36,500 nucleotides of DNA from the NCBI GenBank assembly GCA_016926185.1, contig JAFGPD010000054.1:1-36500 (forward strand). The letters run 5' to 3'. The DNA comes from Candidatus Woesebacteria bacterium. Lineage in GTDB: Bacteria > Patescibacteriota > Microgenomatia > UBA8517. The notes below the pieces were generated by a model. That model did not search any database. It saw nothing but the letters and a program-made list of their open reading frames with translations, and was not told the origin of the DNA. Position numbers and translations under genes: made by a program. Positions 26,116-35,423 of this stretch are shown here, piece by piece (position 1 is the first letter of the stretch; each line of letters begins with the position of its first letter).

Positions 26116-29100
26116 ATGAATATAAAAAAACGAATAACAAAAATCCTAGTTTTACTTACAGTACTACAATCGGTTGCTTTTGCATTCCCCCCACCCAGCC
26201 ATGCTGCCTCGCAGATAAGTATTACCGGCGACGCAAAAGCCCTTAATACTGATGGCTACCTCGACTTTACCAATGAAAACAGCAACGTTACAGTAAACAG
26301 TGAGACGGGGAAGTTCACAGGTTATGTATTCTCAGACGACCTAGGCTGGATCGAATTCGGCACAACCGACAACGCCGAGGGGCCTGTCTATGTTGAACTA
26401 TCAACAGGTTATCTGAAAGGCAAAGCCTACGTTCTCAACACCGAGAATTACATCGACTTTTCTGCCAACGGAAGCAACGTCCGCATCGAAGGCACAACTT
26501 TCTCAGGTTACGTATTCTCAGAAGATATCGGCTGGATCGACTTTTCCGACACAGGCGTAAATGCCGCATCCGGATTTATCGATTACCCTATTGCATCATG
26601 GGGCTTTAACGAAGGTTACGGTCAAAACGCCAACGATTCCTCGAGCTATGAACACACGGGCGTGCTAGGCGCAACAACCGGCGAAAGCACTGACGATCCG
26701 TCATGGACTCAAGAGGATCTTTGCTATTCGGGGAAATGCCTTTCCTTCGACGGCGGTGATTATGTTGGGATATCTTCATCAGTAACTGACGTCAAAACAG
26801 TCTCCTTCTGGGTACGACCCAAAACTACTACCCAAGTTTTCCTAGACCTTGACGGCGGTTCGCACTCAATATCAGCCACCTCTGGTACAATTACCGCAAC
26901 GGGCTTCTCAACCATCTATGTCAACGGTCAAAGATCAAGAACAATTTCAGCCAATGCCTGGCAGCACATTGTGGCAACAACCGGCACTGCCTTTGACACA
27001 TCATCAGCAACACTTGGAAAAGTTTCAACATCCTACCTGACAGGCTTTCTGGATGATATCCGCCTTTTCGCCACTGAAAAATCTGCCGACCAAGTCAAAG
27101 GACTTTATGCATCAAAAGAATCACCCAAAGAAGTAACTGCTCAATTCGGACCTGATGAATCATGGATATCCAACGGGCTTGTGGGGTATTGGAAACTAGA
27201 CGAAACTAGTTCTCCTTCTTATGACTCTTCCGGTAATGGCAACAGTGGAACATGGCATAACTCAGCCGATGATAGCGTTGGCAAGTTCGGTAATGCAATC
27301 TCTTTAAGCAGTAGTACAAGCGATTATGTTTCAATAAGTAGCTCAGATGATTTGAATCCAACAGATGCAGTCACAGTTGCACTGTGGGTAAAACCTGACG
27401 ACTCTGCAAAAAGTTCCTGGCAGGAATTTGTTATGAAGGCCCAATCCAATACTGTATCTCTCAGGCAATATAACATAAGACCACAAATAAATACGGGTTA
27501 TCTGCAGGGGGGAGTCATCTCTGAAGATGGCACTGCACTAACAACTACTGCTGAAAACGTTATTGTACCCAATGATACCTGGTCACATGTAGCAATGACC
27601 TATGACTACATTGATAGCACTGTCAGACTATATATGAATGGTAAATTAGTGCAAACCGAAGTAGAAGTCGGTGGAAAGATAAATACTACAGATGGAGCTC
27701 TTGCACTAGGCAGACTCGGCTCCTACTCTGCAGAATACTTTGATGGGGATATGGACGAAGTGAGAGTTTACAACCGCGCGCTGAGTCCGAGTGAAGTAGA
27801 AAAGCTCTACTCCTGGGCGCCGGGCCCTGTTGCATATTGGAAGTTTGATGAAGGTAGCGGCACAGGGAGTAATGCTGTTAAAGATAGTTCCGGAAATAGC
27901 AATCACGGCACCATGCAGTCCTCCATGACCGAATCCAATTGGATTGCTGGTAAATATGGAAAAGCTTTGGATTTTGATGGATCTGACGATTATATAGATT
28001 CACCCTATGGAGAAAACATTGATCCTACGACAGCACCTCATACTTTCATGATGTGGGTAAAATGGGACGGGGTGGTGGGATTGAACAAAATATTTTTTTC
28101 TTCAGGAATGGATACTGACGATAGAATGTATTTAGGTATAATTAATTATTCTTGGGACATGGGCATTCAAAGTAGTGCGTGGGGAACAGGCACTACACCC
28201 GCAACTACCGATTGGACTCATGTCACCTTAGTTATGGACGGTAGCGATGCGTCCCTTTATATTAATGGTGTTTTCAGTTTTTCAAAAAGCTACACATCTT
28301 ATACATTCAATCAAAACATCGATATTGGGCAAGACGCAACTGACGTAGGTACTTATAATTTTGGGGGTAGCATCGATGAGGTCAAGATCTATAACTATGC
28401 CCGAACCCCTCAGCAGATCGTTGAGGATATGAATGCGGGGCATCCTGCTCCCGGAAGTCCTGTTGGCTCAGCAATAGGACATTGGAAATTCGACGAAGGC
28501 TACGGCGACACAGCTTATGATAGTGGAACTGGAGGAAATAATGGAGATCTGGCAGGAAGCGGAACCACATGCCCTACTACAGGAGCATGTCCTACTTGGA
28601 CTAATGAAGGAAAATTCGGTAAAGCACTAAATTTTGATGGTCAATACGATTATGTTCAAGCCCCACTCGTTTCAAATAAAACTGATAATTTTGCTGTTTC
28701 TCTTTGGGTCAATTGGTCTGGATTTATAGAGAATTGGCAAACTATCTTTGGTAACGGAAGTTGGTCAGGCGGTGATGGCTGGTTCGTACAAGTTCTAGGT
28801 AGTACACACACTCTTGGTTTAGCTGTTACCGGCGGTGGGGGTAATTATGATACAGGAATCCAACTTACTCAAGGTGCCTGGCAACATTTAGTTGCACAAA
28901 GAAACAATAGCATTTGGGAAATGTATCTCGATGGTAAGAAGATCACTGACGATAGTCATACTGCTACTCCCAACACTCCAACCACCTACACTCAAATTGG
29001 AAAACCGTATAATTTAAATTATGCATTTTATGGTGCAATTGATGAAGTCCAATTCTTTGAGTTTCCCTTAACAGCTGATCAGGTGAAACTACTTTATAAT

Positions 29101-30549
29101 CAGGGCTCTGCTGCAGTAATGGGCTCTCTTAGCACAGACTCCTCAGGTTCTCCTAGCTCCTCCTCAACTGACTCCTATTGTCCACCCGGACAGGATTCAG
29201 CCTGCGTCGGACCAGTGGCAGAATGGAAGTTCGACGAAAAGGTCGGGACTAGTGCCTACGACACTTCCGAAAACAATAATACAGGAACACTGACAAACGG
29301 CCCCATCTGGATGCCGCAAGGTGTTTGTAAAATTGGAGCTTGTTTGGAGTTTGATGGAAGTAATGATTATGTTGATATGGGCACTGGTAGTGAACTTAAT
29401 TTATACAATACCGATTTCACTATTGAAGCTTGGGTAAATCTTGACAATTACAATAGTTCTCACACCTCAGAAATACTAAACAGATACGAAAGTGTTGCCA
29501 CTACGGATGGGTATGAGTTCGCTGTTGATGGTGAAACTCAGGAAACTGGGAAGATAAAACTTGTACATTGGAATAATGATAGTTTCGACATAGCAAAAAG
29601 TGACAGTGTCCTATCTTTAGATGAATGGCATCATGTAGTTGTAACCTATGATCTTTCAACCACTACAGCAATTATTTATATTGATGGCAAAAATGACGGA
29701 ACAGATAGTTCATTGGCGGCCCAAGGCGACGCAGGAACTACTGAAGCAGATATTGGCATCCGTTCCAATGGTCAAACCGGATATGAATGGGATGGAATGA
29801 TTGATAATGTGCGAGTTTATAAATATGTTCGAACTCCCGCTCAAATTGCGTGGGAATACAATCGCGGTGGTCCTGTTGGTCATTGGACATTTGATGAAGG
29901 AGCGGGAACATCCACATCAACCGTCTATGATACATCAGGAAATGAAAATAACGGAACACTAAATCTCTGGGGCGGCGGAAATACCGCAACAAGCAGTGCC
30001 CGTGTCTCCGGCAAACTCAACGACGCGATAGATTTCGATGGAGAGGATGACTACATCACACTTCCCGCAGAAACTGAACTTGATTTAACAAAAACAAATC
30101 CCAGTATTTCTATGTGGGTTAAAACAACTAGCACAGGAATTCTGTATAGTGATTACAAATCTGGATTAACCGAGAAACTGGGTATATACATTGATACTAA
30201 TGGTAAATTATATTCTACCCTCAGAGATGGCGGAACAAATCTGCTCGACACTCAGGGCGTAACTACGATAAATGACGGAGATTGGCACCAAATAGTTTTT
30301 GTAAAAACAGGTGATACTACTACAAGCCTGTATGTTGACGGAAGGCTTGAGGCAACAGGATCAAACGAAAGCTATATTAATTCAGATTTAACAGGTGGCA
30401 ATTTGCCTTCTATTGGATGCCTTAAGAGTTACGATAGTGGATACATTGACGGCCAGATCGACGATGTCAAGATATTTAATTATGCATTGACTGAAGAACA
30501 AGTTAGAAATGAATACAATGCCGGTTCTGCAGTTTACTTCGGCCCTTAA
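26116..30549 (+). CDS. Large secreted protein with six LamG/concanavalin-A-like modules
   Basis: Signal peptide; six W-x-FDE-G…D-SG--N-GTL…FDG-DDYV modules each with …W-H-V…YIDG/YMNG…IDEV-IYNYA signatures. Confidence 0.92.
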   Translation: MNIKKRITKILVLLTVLQSVAFAFPPPSHAASQISITGDAKALNTDGYLDFTNENSNVTVNSETGKFTGYVFSDDLGWIEFGTTDNAEGPVYVELSTGYLKGKAYVLNTENYIDFSANGSNVRIEGTTFSGYVFSEDIGWIDFSDTGVNAASGFIDYPIASWGFNEGYGQNANDSSSYEHTGVLGATTGESTDDPSWTQEDLCYSGKCLSFDGGDYVGISSSVTDVKTVSFWVRPKTTTQVFLDLDGGSHSISATSGTITATGFSTIYVNGQRSRTISANAWQHIVATTGTAFDTSSATLGKVSTSYLTGFLDDIRLFATEKSADQVKGLYASKESPKEVTAQFGPDESWISNGLVGYWKLDETSSPSYDSSGNGNSGTWHNSADDSVGKFGNAISLSSSTSDYVSISSSDDLNPTDAVTVALWVKPDDSAKSSWQEFVMKAQSNTVSLRQYNIRPQINTGYLQGGVISEDGTALTTTAENVIVPNDTWSHVAMTYDYIDSTVRLYMNGKLVQTEVEVGGKINTTDGALALGRLGSYSAEYFDGDMDEVRVYNRALSPSEVEKLYSWAPGPVAYWKFDEGSGTGSNAVKDSSGNSNHGTMQSSMTESNWIAGKYGKALDFDGSDDYIDSPYGENIDPTTAPHTFMMWVKWDGVVGLNKIFFSSGMDTDDRMYLGIINYSWDMGIQSSAWGTGTTPATTDWTHVTLVMDGSDASLYINGVFSFSKSYTSYTFNQNIDIGQDATDVGTYNFGGSIDEVKIYNYARTPQQIVEDMNAGHPAPGSPVGSAIGHWKFDEGYGDTAYDSGTGGNNGDLAGSGTTCPTTGACPTWTNEGKFGKALNFDGQYDYVQAPLVSNKTDNFAVSLWVNWSGFIENWQTIFGNGSWSGGDGWFVQVLGSTHTLGLAVTGGGGNYDTGIQLTQGAWQHLVAQRNNSIWEMYLDGKKITDDSHTATPNTPTTYTQIGKPYNLNYAFYGAIDEVQFFEFPLTADQVKLLYNQGSAAVMGSLSTDSSGSPSSSSTDSYCPPGQDSACVGPVAEWKFDEKVGTSAYDTSENNNTGTLTNGPIWMPQGVCKIGACLEFDGSNDYVDMGTGSELNLYNTDFTIEAWVNLDNYNSSHTSEILNRYESVATTDGYEFAVDGETQETGKIKLVHWNNDSFDIAKSDSVLSLDEWHHVVVTYDLSTTTAIIYIDGKNDGTDSSLAAQGDAGTTEADIGIRSNGQTGYEWDGMIDNVRVYKYVRTPAQIAWEYNRGGPVGHWTFDEGAGTSTSTVYDTSGNENNGTLNLWGGGNTATSSARVSGKLNDAIDFDGEDDYITLPAETELDLTKTNPSISMWVKTTSTGILYSDYKSGLTEKLGIYIDTNGKLYSTLRDGGTNLLDTQGVTTINDGDWHQIVFVKTGDTTTSLYVDGRLEATGSNESYINSDLTGGNLPSIGCLKSYDSGYIDGQIDDVKIFNYALTEEQVRNEYNAGSAVYFGP

Positions 30550-30563
30550 CAAACAACGTTTGT

Positions 30564-30584
30564 TGACAAGGTCGAACCTTGTCA
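30564..30584. repeat. Palindrome TGACAAGGT-CGA-ACCTTGTCA
   Basis: 9-bp perfect arms just after the LamG gene; resembles both REP families. Confidence 0.7.
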
Positions 30585-30599
30585 TTTGACTGTCATCGC

Positions 30600-30755
30600 A
30601 AAAGATTTTTATTGTCATTACGAGCGAAGCGAAGTAATCTCTGAGATTGCTTCGTCATTACATTCCTCGCAATGACATGGGGTTCGTCATCGCGAGCGTA
30701 GCACGGCGATCTATTCTCTCGTCATTGCGAGCGGAGCGAAGCAATCTATATTATT
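30600..30755. repeat. GTCATTGCGAGCGAAGCGAAGCAATC-type repeats upstream of the GIY-YIG gene
   Basis: GTCATTACGAGCGAAGCGAAGTAATCTCTGAGATTGCTTCGTCATTACATTCCTCGCAATGAC etc. Confidence 0.88.
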
Positions 30756-30760
30756 AGATA

Positions 30761-31057
30761 GTGGAACACAAGCAATTCTTCATATATATAGCAACTAACA
30801 AGAACAACACTGTACTTTATACCGGAGTTACTAATAACTTAGTGCGTCGAATTTGGGAACACAAAAACAAATACGTTTCCAGCTTTACGTCAAAATATAA
30901 TGTAACCAAACTTGTATATTACGAAGTTTTTGAAAATATCCAAAATGCAATCAAAAGAGAGAAACAAATAAAATCAGGTTCAAGAAAGAAAAAAATGGAT
31001 TTAATCAAATCACTTAATCCTACATTCGAAGATTTGTACACTGAAATAATTAAGTAG
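30761..31057 (+). CDS. GIY-YIG nuclease superfamily protein
   Basis: FFIYIATNKNNTVLYTGVTNNLVRRIWEHK…YYEVFENIQNAIKREKQIKSGSRKKKMDLIKSLNP. Confidence 0.93.
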   Translation: MEHKQFFIYIATNKNNTVLYTGVTNNLVRRIWEHKNKYVSSFTSKYNVTKLVYYEVFENIQNAIKREKQIKSGSRKKKMDLIKSLNPTFEDLYTEIIK

Positions 31058-31215
31058 ATGTTAGATTGCTTCGTCGTTTCACTCCTCGCAATGACGAGTG
31101 GCCTAGTATTACGAGCAAAGCTCTTTTTGTTATTACGAGCAAAGCAAAGTAATCTGTTTTCAGACTTGCCTGCGCAAGCAGGGATTGCCACGTCGAAGAC
31201 TCCTCGCAATGACAC
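31058..31215. repeat. GTCATTGCGAGCGAAGCGAAGCAATC-type repeats downstream of the GIY-YIG gene
   Basis: GATTGCTTCGTCGTTTCACTCCTCGCAATGACGAG … ATTACGAGCAAAGCAAAGTAATCTG … CTCGCAATGAC. Confidence 0.88.
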
Positions 31216-31390
31216 TGAAGAAACAACCCAAGAAAATTTTCAACACCATGACAGGAAATTGTAACTTGGGATTTATTTAGGTCAATTAGGTTAATTAAAT
31301 CAATTAGAAATTAATGAAGCTTGCTAAAGCTTCATCTCTCAGCATTCTCTAAGAATTATTCTTTATATTGGATACAGCACTTGAGAATTG

Positions 31391-31500
31391 ACCATAAAAA
31401 AAGCTGAGAACGAAAAGCTAAAAACTAATAACCATAACTTAAAAGTTAATAAATTATTAATTACAGTTTTACACTATTCGTTTTTCACTTTAAACTAACT
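31391..31500. repeat. AT-rich dispersed repeat (GAACGAAAAGCTAAAAACTAATAACCATAACTTAAAAG…)
   Basis: Matches the repeats around the four-helix gene at 15.3-16.8 kb. Confidence 0.65.
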
Positions 31501-31621
31501 TTTTTATATAAAACTGTTGCCAAATAGCAACAAATATAAAATAGTATATAAAAGTACATAATTTCGCACTTGACAATCTTAAGTTAACATTTAAGATAAG
31601 TGTAGATTATAGGCAAGCGAT

Positions 31622-31642
31622 TGACAGGGGTAACCCCTGTCA
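31622..31642. repeat. REP-like palindrome family 2, copy 2
   Basis: TGACAGGGGTAACCCCTGTCA 19 nt before the next CDS. Confidence 0.9.
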
Positions 31643-31661
31643 CTTTTAGAAAACAAATAAA

Positions 31662-33785
31662 ATGGAAAAAACATTAGAAAAAGTTGAAAGCTTCGTCCTC
31701 TACATCACCATACTTTTGTTCCCTTTCTTGGTTCTTCCACTTTCGCCTACTAATCCATTTGTTGTAACGAGACTTGCGGTGCTGGTTGCCGGGATCGCTC
31801 TAACACTTCTGGTAAAATCCATAAGGGTTATCGTAACAGGAAAGCTCGAGATAAGAAGAGGTAATTTTGATATCCCGGTTCTGGTCGTTGGTATCGCTTA
31901 TGCGGCCAGTGCTTACCTTCGAACTTCCAACAAGATGGAGGCAATACTGCTTCCGGGAACAGCAACTTATGTTGTTGGTGCGGTTCTGGTGTACTTTTTG
32001 CTCAATCAGCTTCCAGATAAAGCTAAAAAGAGGGCCGGGTTCTTCCTTACACTTTCCGCGATCTTTTATTCCGTGATAACACTTTTGGCATCCGTAAAGC
32101 TTTTTGAATCCATTCCGCAGCTTCCAGCATTTTACCGATCAGCAAACTTCACTCCCGAGAATGGATACCTCCCTGCAGTTATCTTTTTGGCAACACTTCT
32201 TCCAATAATTATAATCGGTGCACTAAAAAGCAAAGCGATCAATAAGAAAGCTTTTTACGGTGTATCTCTAATAATAGTCATCTTTACACTTGGTCTATCT
32301 ATCTTTAAGATCCTTCCCGGAAAAGATCTCTCGCCAAGATTTCCCAGTTATTCAACCGGCTGGTCAATAGCGGTTGATGCGCTGAAGGAATCGCCCCTTC
32401 TGGGCTATGGTCCGGGTAATTATCTGACCGCTTTCAACAGGTTCAGACCGCTTGCTTACAATCAGACTGATCTCTGGGCACTAAAGTTCACAACCGCAAG
32501 AAGCTTCTTTTTGACCCTTTTGACCGAAACAGGATTTCTGGGAATTGCCGGAGTCATACTTCTGCTACTCACCTTTTATAGGATTGCCAAAAAAGATATT
32601 CAGGAAAAAAGAATGGTCGGATGGGGCGCAGCCGCAGATCCAGTTGTCATCTCAGTGATCATCCTATTTGCAGCATTTTTATTCCTTCCAGCAACACCGG
32701 TTCTTCTTTTCACTTTCTTTGTTCTGATGGCATACCTAAGTACTACCAAAGTTGGCTCATTACAGCTTTCTACCCAAGGGTCGTCCGAAGATGGTGAAGG
32801 AGGAAGGGCAGAGGTTGTAACAACAAGACTTCCGGCTCTTTTGGTAACGCTTCCAGTCATTGTCGCGTCAATTTATCTGGGTTACAGATCAGTGAAAATT
32901 CTAGATGCAGAATATACTTACAAAAGAGCGGTAGATGCTTTCGCTGCAAATGAAGCTATCGAAACTTACGACACTATGCAACAGGCCGTTAACAAAAATC
33001 CCTTGGTTCAAAGATACAGAACAAGCTATGCTCAGGTTAACTTAGCTCTTGCAAACTCAATAGCGTTAAAGGCAAATGATCCTAATGCCCAGATAACCGA
33101 CCAGGACAGGGTAAATATCGCACAGCTTATCCAGCAGGCAATAAGGGAAGGCAAGGCAACTGTTGCACTCAATCCTCTAAGGTCCAGCGGCTGGGAAGTT
33201 CTGGCAAGGATCTACCAGGCAATTATTCCCTTAGCACAAGGTGCAGATCAGTTCACAGTCCAGACAATGACACAGGCAGTCGCGCTAGATCCTGTCAATC
33301 CCAATCTGAGGATCGCTCTTGGTGGAGTTTATTACGCAGCCGGAAATTATAACGCTGCATCTCAGGTATTCCAAACGGCTGTTGCACTCAAAGGTGATCT
33401 GGCAAATGCTCATTATAACTTGGCTTTTGCTTACAGGGACCTTGGTAACTACAACTTGGCTGTAAGAGAAATGTCTACTGCACTATCATTAGTTGATGCT
33501 GATTCTCCCGATTATGAAGTTGCCAGACAGGCTTTGGAAGCACTTGAGCAGGAAAGGGCACAAGCCGCAGCTGACTCGGATAATCTTACTGCTCCCCCAA
33601 CAGGTGAGGAACCGGTCTTAGAACCCCCACTGGAACTAGACGAAGAAGCACAGCCTCCTGAAGCACCTGTGACACCTACGCCAACAGCTGCGCCAACAGC
33701 CACTCCTGCACCGGAAACAGAAGCTGAGGCAACACCAACAGAGGCAGAAGGAACAGAAAACCCCACCCCCACACCTCTCCCGTAA
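31662..33785 (+). CDS. O-antigen ligase / polymerase-like multi-TM protein with TPR domain and Pro/Thr-rich C-terminus
   Basis: Multiple TMs; SIAVDALKESPLLGYGPGNYLTAF and RSFFLTLLTETGFLGIAG typical of Wzy_C/WaaL; TPRs; PTPTAAPTATPAPETE tail. Confidence 0.85.
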   Translation: MEKTLEKVESFVLYITILLFPFLVLPLSPTNPFVVTRLAVLVAGIALTLLVKSIRVIVTGKLEIRRGNFDIPVLVVGIAYAASAYLRTSNKMEAILLPGTATYVVGAVLVYFLLNQLPDKAKKRAGFFLTLSAIFYSVITLLASVKLFESIPQLPAFYRSANFTPENGYLPAVIFLATLLPIIIIGALKSKAINKKAFYGVSLIIVIFTLGLSIFKILPGKDLSPRFPSYSTGWSIAVDALKESPLLGYGPGNYLTAFNRFRPLAYNQTDLWALKFTTARSFFLTLLTETGFLGIAGVILLLLTFYRIAKKDIQEKRMVGWGAAADPVVISVIILFAAFLFLPATPVLLFTFFVLMAYLSTTKVGSLQLSTQGSSEDGEGGRAEVVTTRLPALLVTLPVIVASIYLGYRSVKILDAEYTYKRAVDAFAANEAIETYDTMQQAVNKNPLVQRYRTSYAQVNLALANSIALKANDPNAQITDQDRVNIAQLIQQAIREGKATVALNPLRSSGWEVLARIYQAIIPLAQGADQFTVQTMTQAVALDPVNPNLRIALGGVYYAAGNYNAASQVFQTAVALKGDLANAHYNLAFAYRDLGNYNLAVREMSTALSLVDADSPDYEVARQALEALEQERAQAAADSDNLTAPPTGEEPVLEPPLELDEEAQPPEAPVTPTPTAAPTATPAPETEAEATPTEAEGTENPTPTPLP

Positions 33786-33791
33786 ACCCTT

Positions 33792-33812
33792 TGACAGGGG
33801 TTACCCCTGTCA
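33792..33812. repeat. REP-like palindrome family 2, copy 3, 15 nt before RAYT 2
   Basis: TGACAGGGGTTACCCCTGTCA. Confidence 0.92.
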
Positions 33813-33827
33813 TATAATGTTATCATA

Positions 33828-34511
33828 GTGCCCAGAAAATATAGTATAAAAATATACGTTCAAAATGGTTGTTATCACGTATATAATCGCGGGGTTGATA
33901 AAAGGATCATCTTCCAAGATGAACAAGATTATCGAGTATTTTTGCACCTTCTCAAATATTATCTCTCACCAAGCAATCAGGGTTTGTTGCACCCATCAAC
34001 AGATCTTCCACAATACTCCATAGTAAGACCTAGACCGCTTATCAATTTAGCAGAGAAAGTAGATCTTCTTGCATTTTGTTTAATGCCGAATCACTTTCAT
34101 CTACTTGTTAAACAATCAACAAGAGACGGCATGCAAAAACTAATGCTTAAGATTTGCACTACCTACAGCATGTATTTCAACAAAAGAAATGATAGAGTGG
34201 GACATTTATTCCAAGGCACTTATAAGGCCGTTTTAGTACAAGATGATACCTACCTACTTCACTTATCCAGATATATCCATTTGAATCCTTCTGAACTGAC
34301 AGGGGTAACCCCTGTCAGTTATCCTTACTCCAGCTATGGATACTATTTAGGCAGGAAAAAGGCTGATTGGTTAAATACAAAGGAGATCCTGAAATACTTC
34401 AATAAAGATAATTTGTTACCTTTTCTTCATAAATACCCTTCATACCAAAGGTTTGTTGAAGATGGTAATTTGAACTCAGAGGATAAGATAGGCACGCTTT
34501 CTCTTGATTGA
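33828..34511 (+). CDS. REP-associated tyrosine transposase (RAYT) 2
   Basis: GCYHVYNRGVDKRIIFQDEQDY, AFCLMPNHFHLLVKQ, YSMYFNKRNDRVGHLFQGTYKAVLV, YIHLNPSE; GTG start. Confidence 0.95.
   Translation: MPRKYSIKIYVQNGCYHVYNRGVDKRIIFQDEQDYRVFLHLLKYYLSPSNQGLLHPSTDLPQYSIVRPRPLINLAEKVDLLAFCLMPNHFHLLVKQSTRDGMQKLMLKICTTYSMYFNKRNDRVGHLFQGTYKAVLVQDDTYLLHLSRYIHLNPSELTGVTPVSYPYSSYGYYLGRKKADWLNTKEILKYFNKDNLLPFLHKYPSYQRFVEDGNLNSEDKIGTLSLD
34297..34317. repeat. REP-like palindrome family 2, copy 4, inside the RAYT 2 coding sequence
   Basis: TGACAGGGGTAACCCCTGTCA, encodes LTGVTPVS. Confidence 0.92.
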
Positions 34512-34515
34512 ATCG

Positions 34516-34542
34516 TATTGACAGGGGTTACCCCTGTCAATA
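34516..34542. repeat. REP-like palindrome family 2, copy 5, 4 nt after the RAYT 2 stop
   Basis: TATTGACAGGGGTTACCCCTGTCAATA, 13-bp arms. Confidence 0.92.
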
Positions 34543-34548
34543 TATAAC

Positions 34549-35358
34549 TTATTCACCCAATATTATCCGGGCAGAAGCATCAGAACCGGTTAACTGGCCC
34601 GATACAGAAGATATGTTCAACTGCTTTTTAACATCTTCTAAAAGCACCCCTAATTCCCCTTCAAGCTCCGGATCGACATAAAGCTGATTACCCACAGTAT
34701 CCTCAGCATTGCCAATTTTGCTGATCTCATACCCCAACTCCTCAAAAGTATCAGCAGTCTTTCCGGCAAGTCCTGTAGTATCAGTCCCGTTAAGAACCTC
34801 CAGACTTATCTCGCTCCTTCCAATCCCCTCATTTTTAACAACCATTAATCCGGCTTCGGATCCTTCTTCTTCCACCTCTTCATCAGGAACTGAATTTTCA
34901 TCTTGAACATCTTGGGTCTGATCAGATGTCCTCAAACCATTATCCAGCTCCTGCTTGCTTTCCCTGACCCTGAAAAAAAACACCCCGCCAACCCCTCCCA
35001 AGACCAGAATTGTAATTATAATACCCGCTGTGTAGACTTTCTTTTTGCCTCTTCTTGGCAATTCTTTGATCTCGTCAATGCCGATACCGGCCGGCTCCAG
35101 AACACTTTCAGACTCATTATCTTTTTTAGAGCTCACTATCTCTTCCTTTCTAGCCTCCTCTGACAAGTTTTGCGGGGTTTTTGCGATCGTTTCCAGTACT
35201 TGACCATCTGCCTGAATATCTTCTTTCACTTCCTCTGTTGGTCCAGTTTCTGGTTCAGGTTCAAGCTCTAGCATGTCAGCTGATCCCAAGGCTTCCTCGG
35301 CAGAGATCTTATTTTCTGAAAGCTCTCCTTTTTTATCTTTTGTACTATAGCTGGGCAT
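34549..35358 (-). CDS. Single-pass membrane protein with C-terminal LytR_C-like domain
   Basis: One TM (VYTAGIIITILVLGGVGGVFFF); ISLEVLNGTDTTGLAGKTADTFEELGYEISKIGNAED. Confidence 0.8.
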   Translation of the reverse strand: MPSYSTKDKKGELSENKISAEEALGSADMLELEPEPETGPTEEVKEDIQADGQVLETIAKTPQNLSEEARKEEIVSSKKDNESESVLEPAGIGIDEIKELPRRGKKKVYTAGIIITILVLGGVGGVFFFRVRESKQELDNGLRTSDQTQDVQDENSVPDEEVEEEGSEAGLMVVKNEGIGRSEISLEVLNGTDTTGLAGKTADTFEELGYEISKIGNAEDTVGNQLYVDPELEGELGVLLEDVKKQLNISSVSGQLTGSDASARIILGE

Positions 35359-35423
35359 TTTTTATATCAGCTCAAATGAAAACAATAATTAAATATCGTA
35401 TGATCAACTAGAAAAAAGCCCGA

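Noticed and set aside
30919-31264. ORFs at 30919-31215 (-) and 31058-31264 (+)
   Set aside because: Repeat-derived or antisense to the GIY-YIG gene; composition typical of the dispersed repeat
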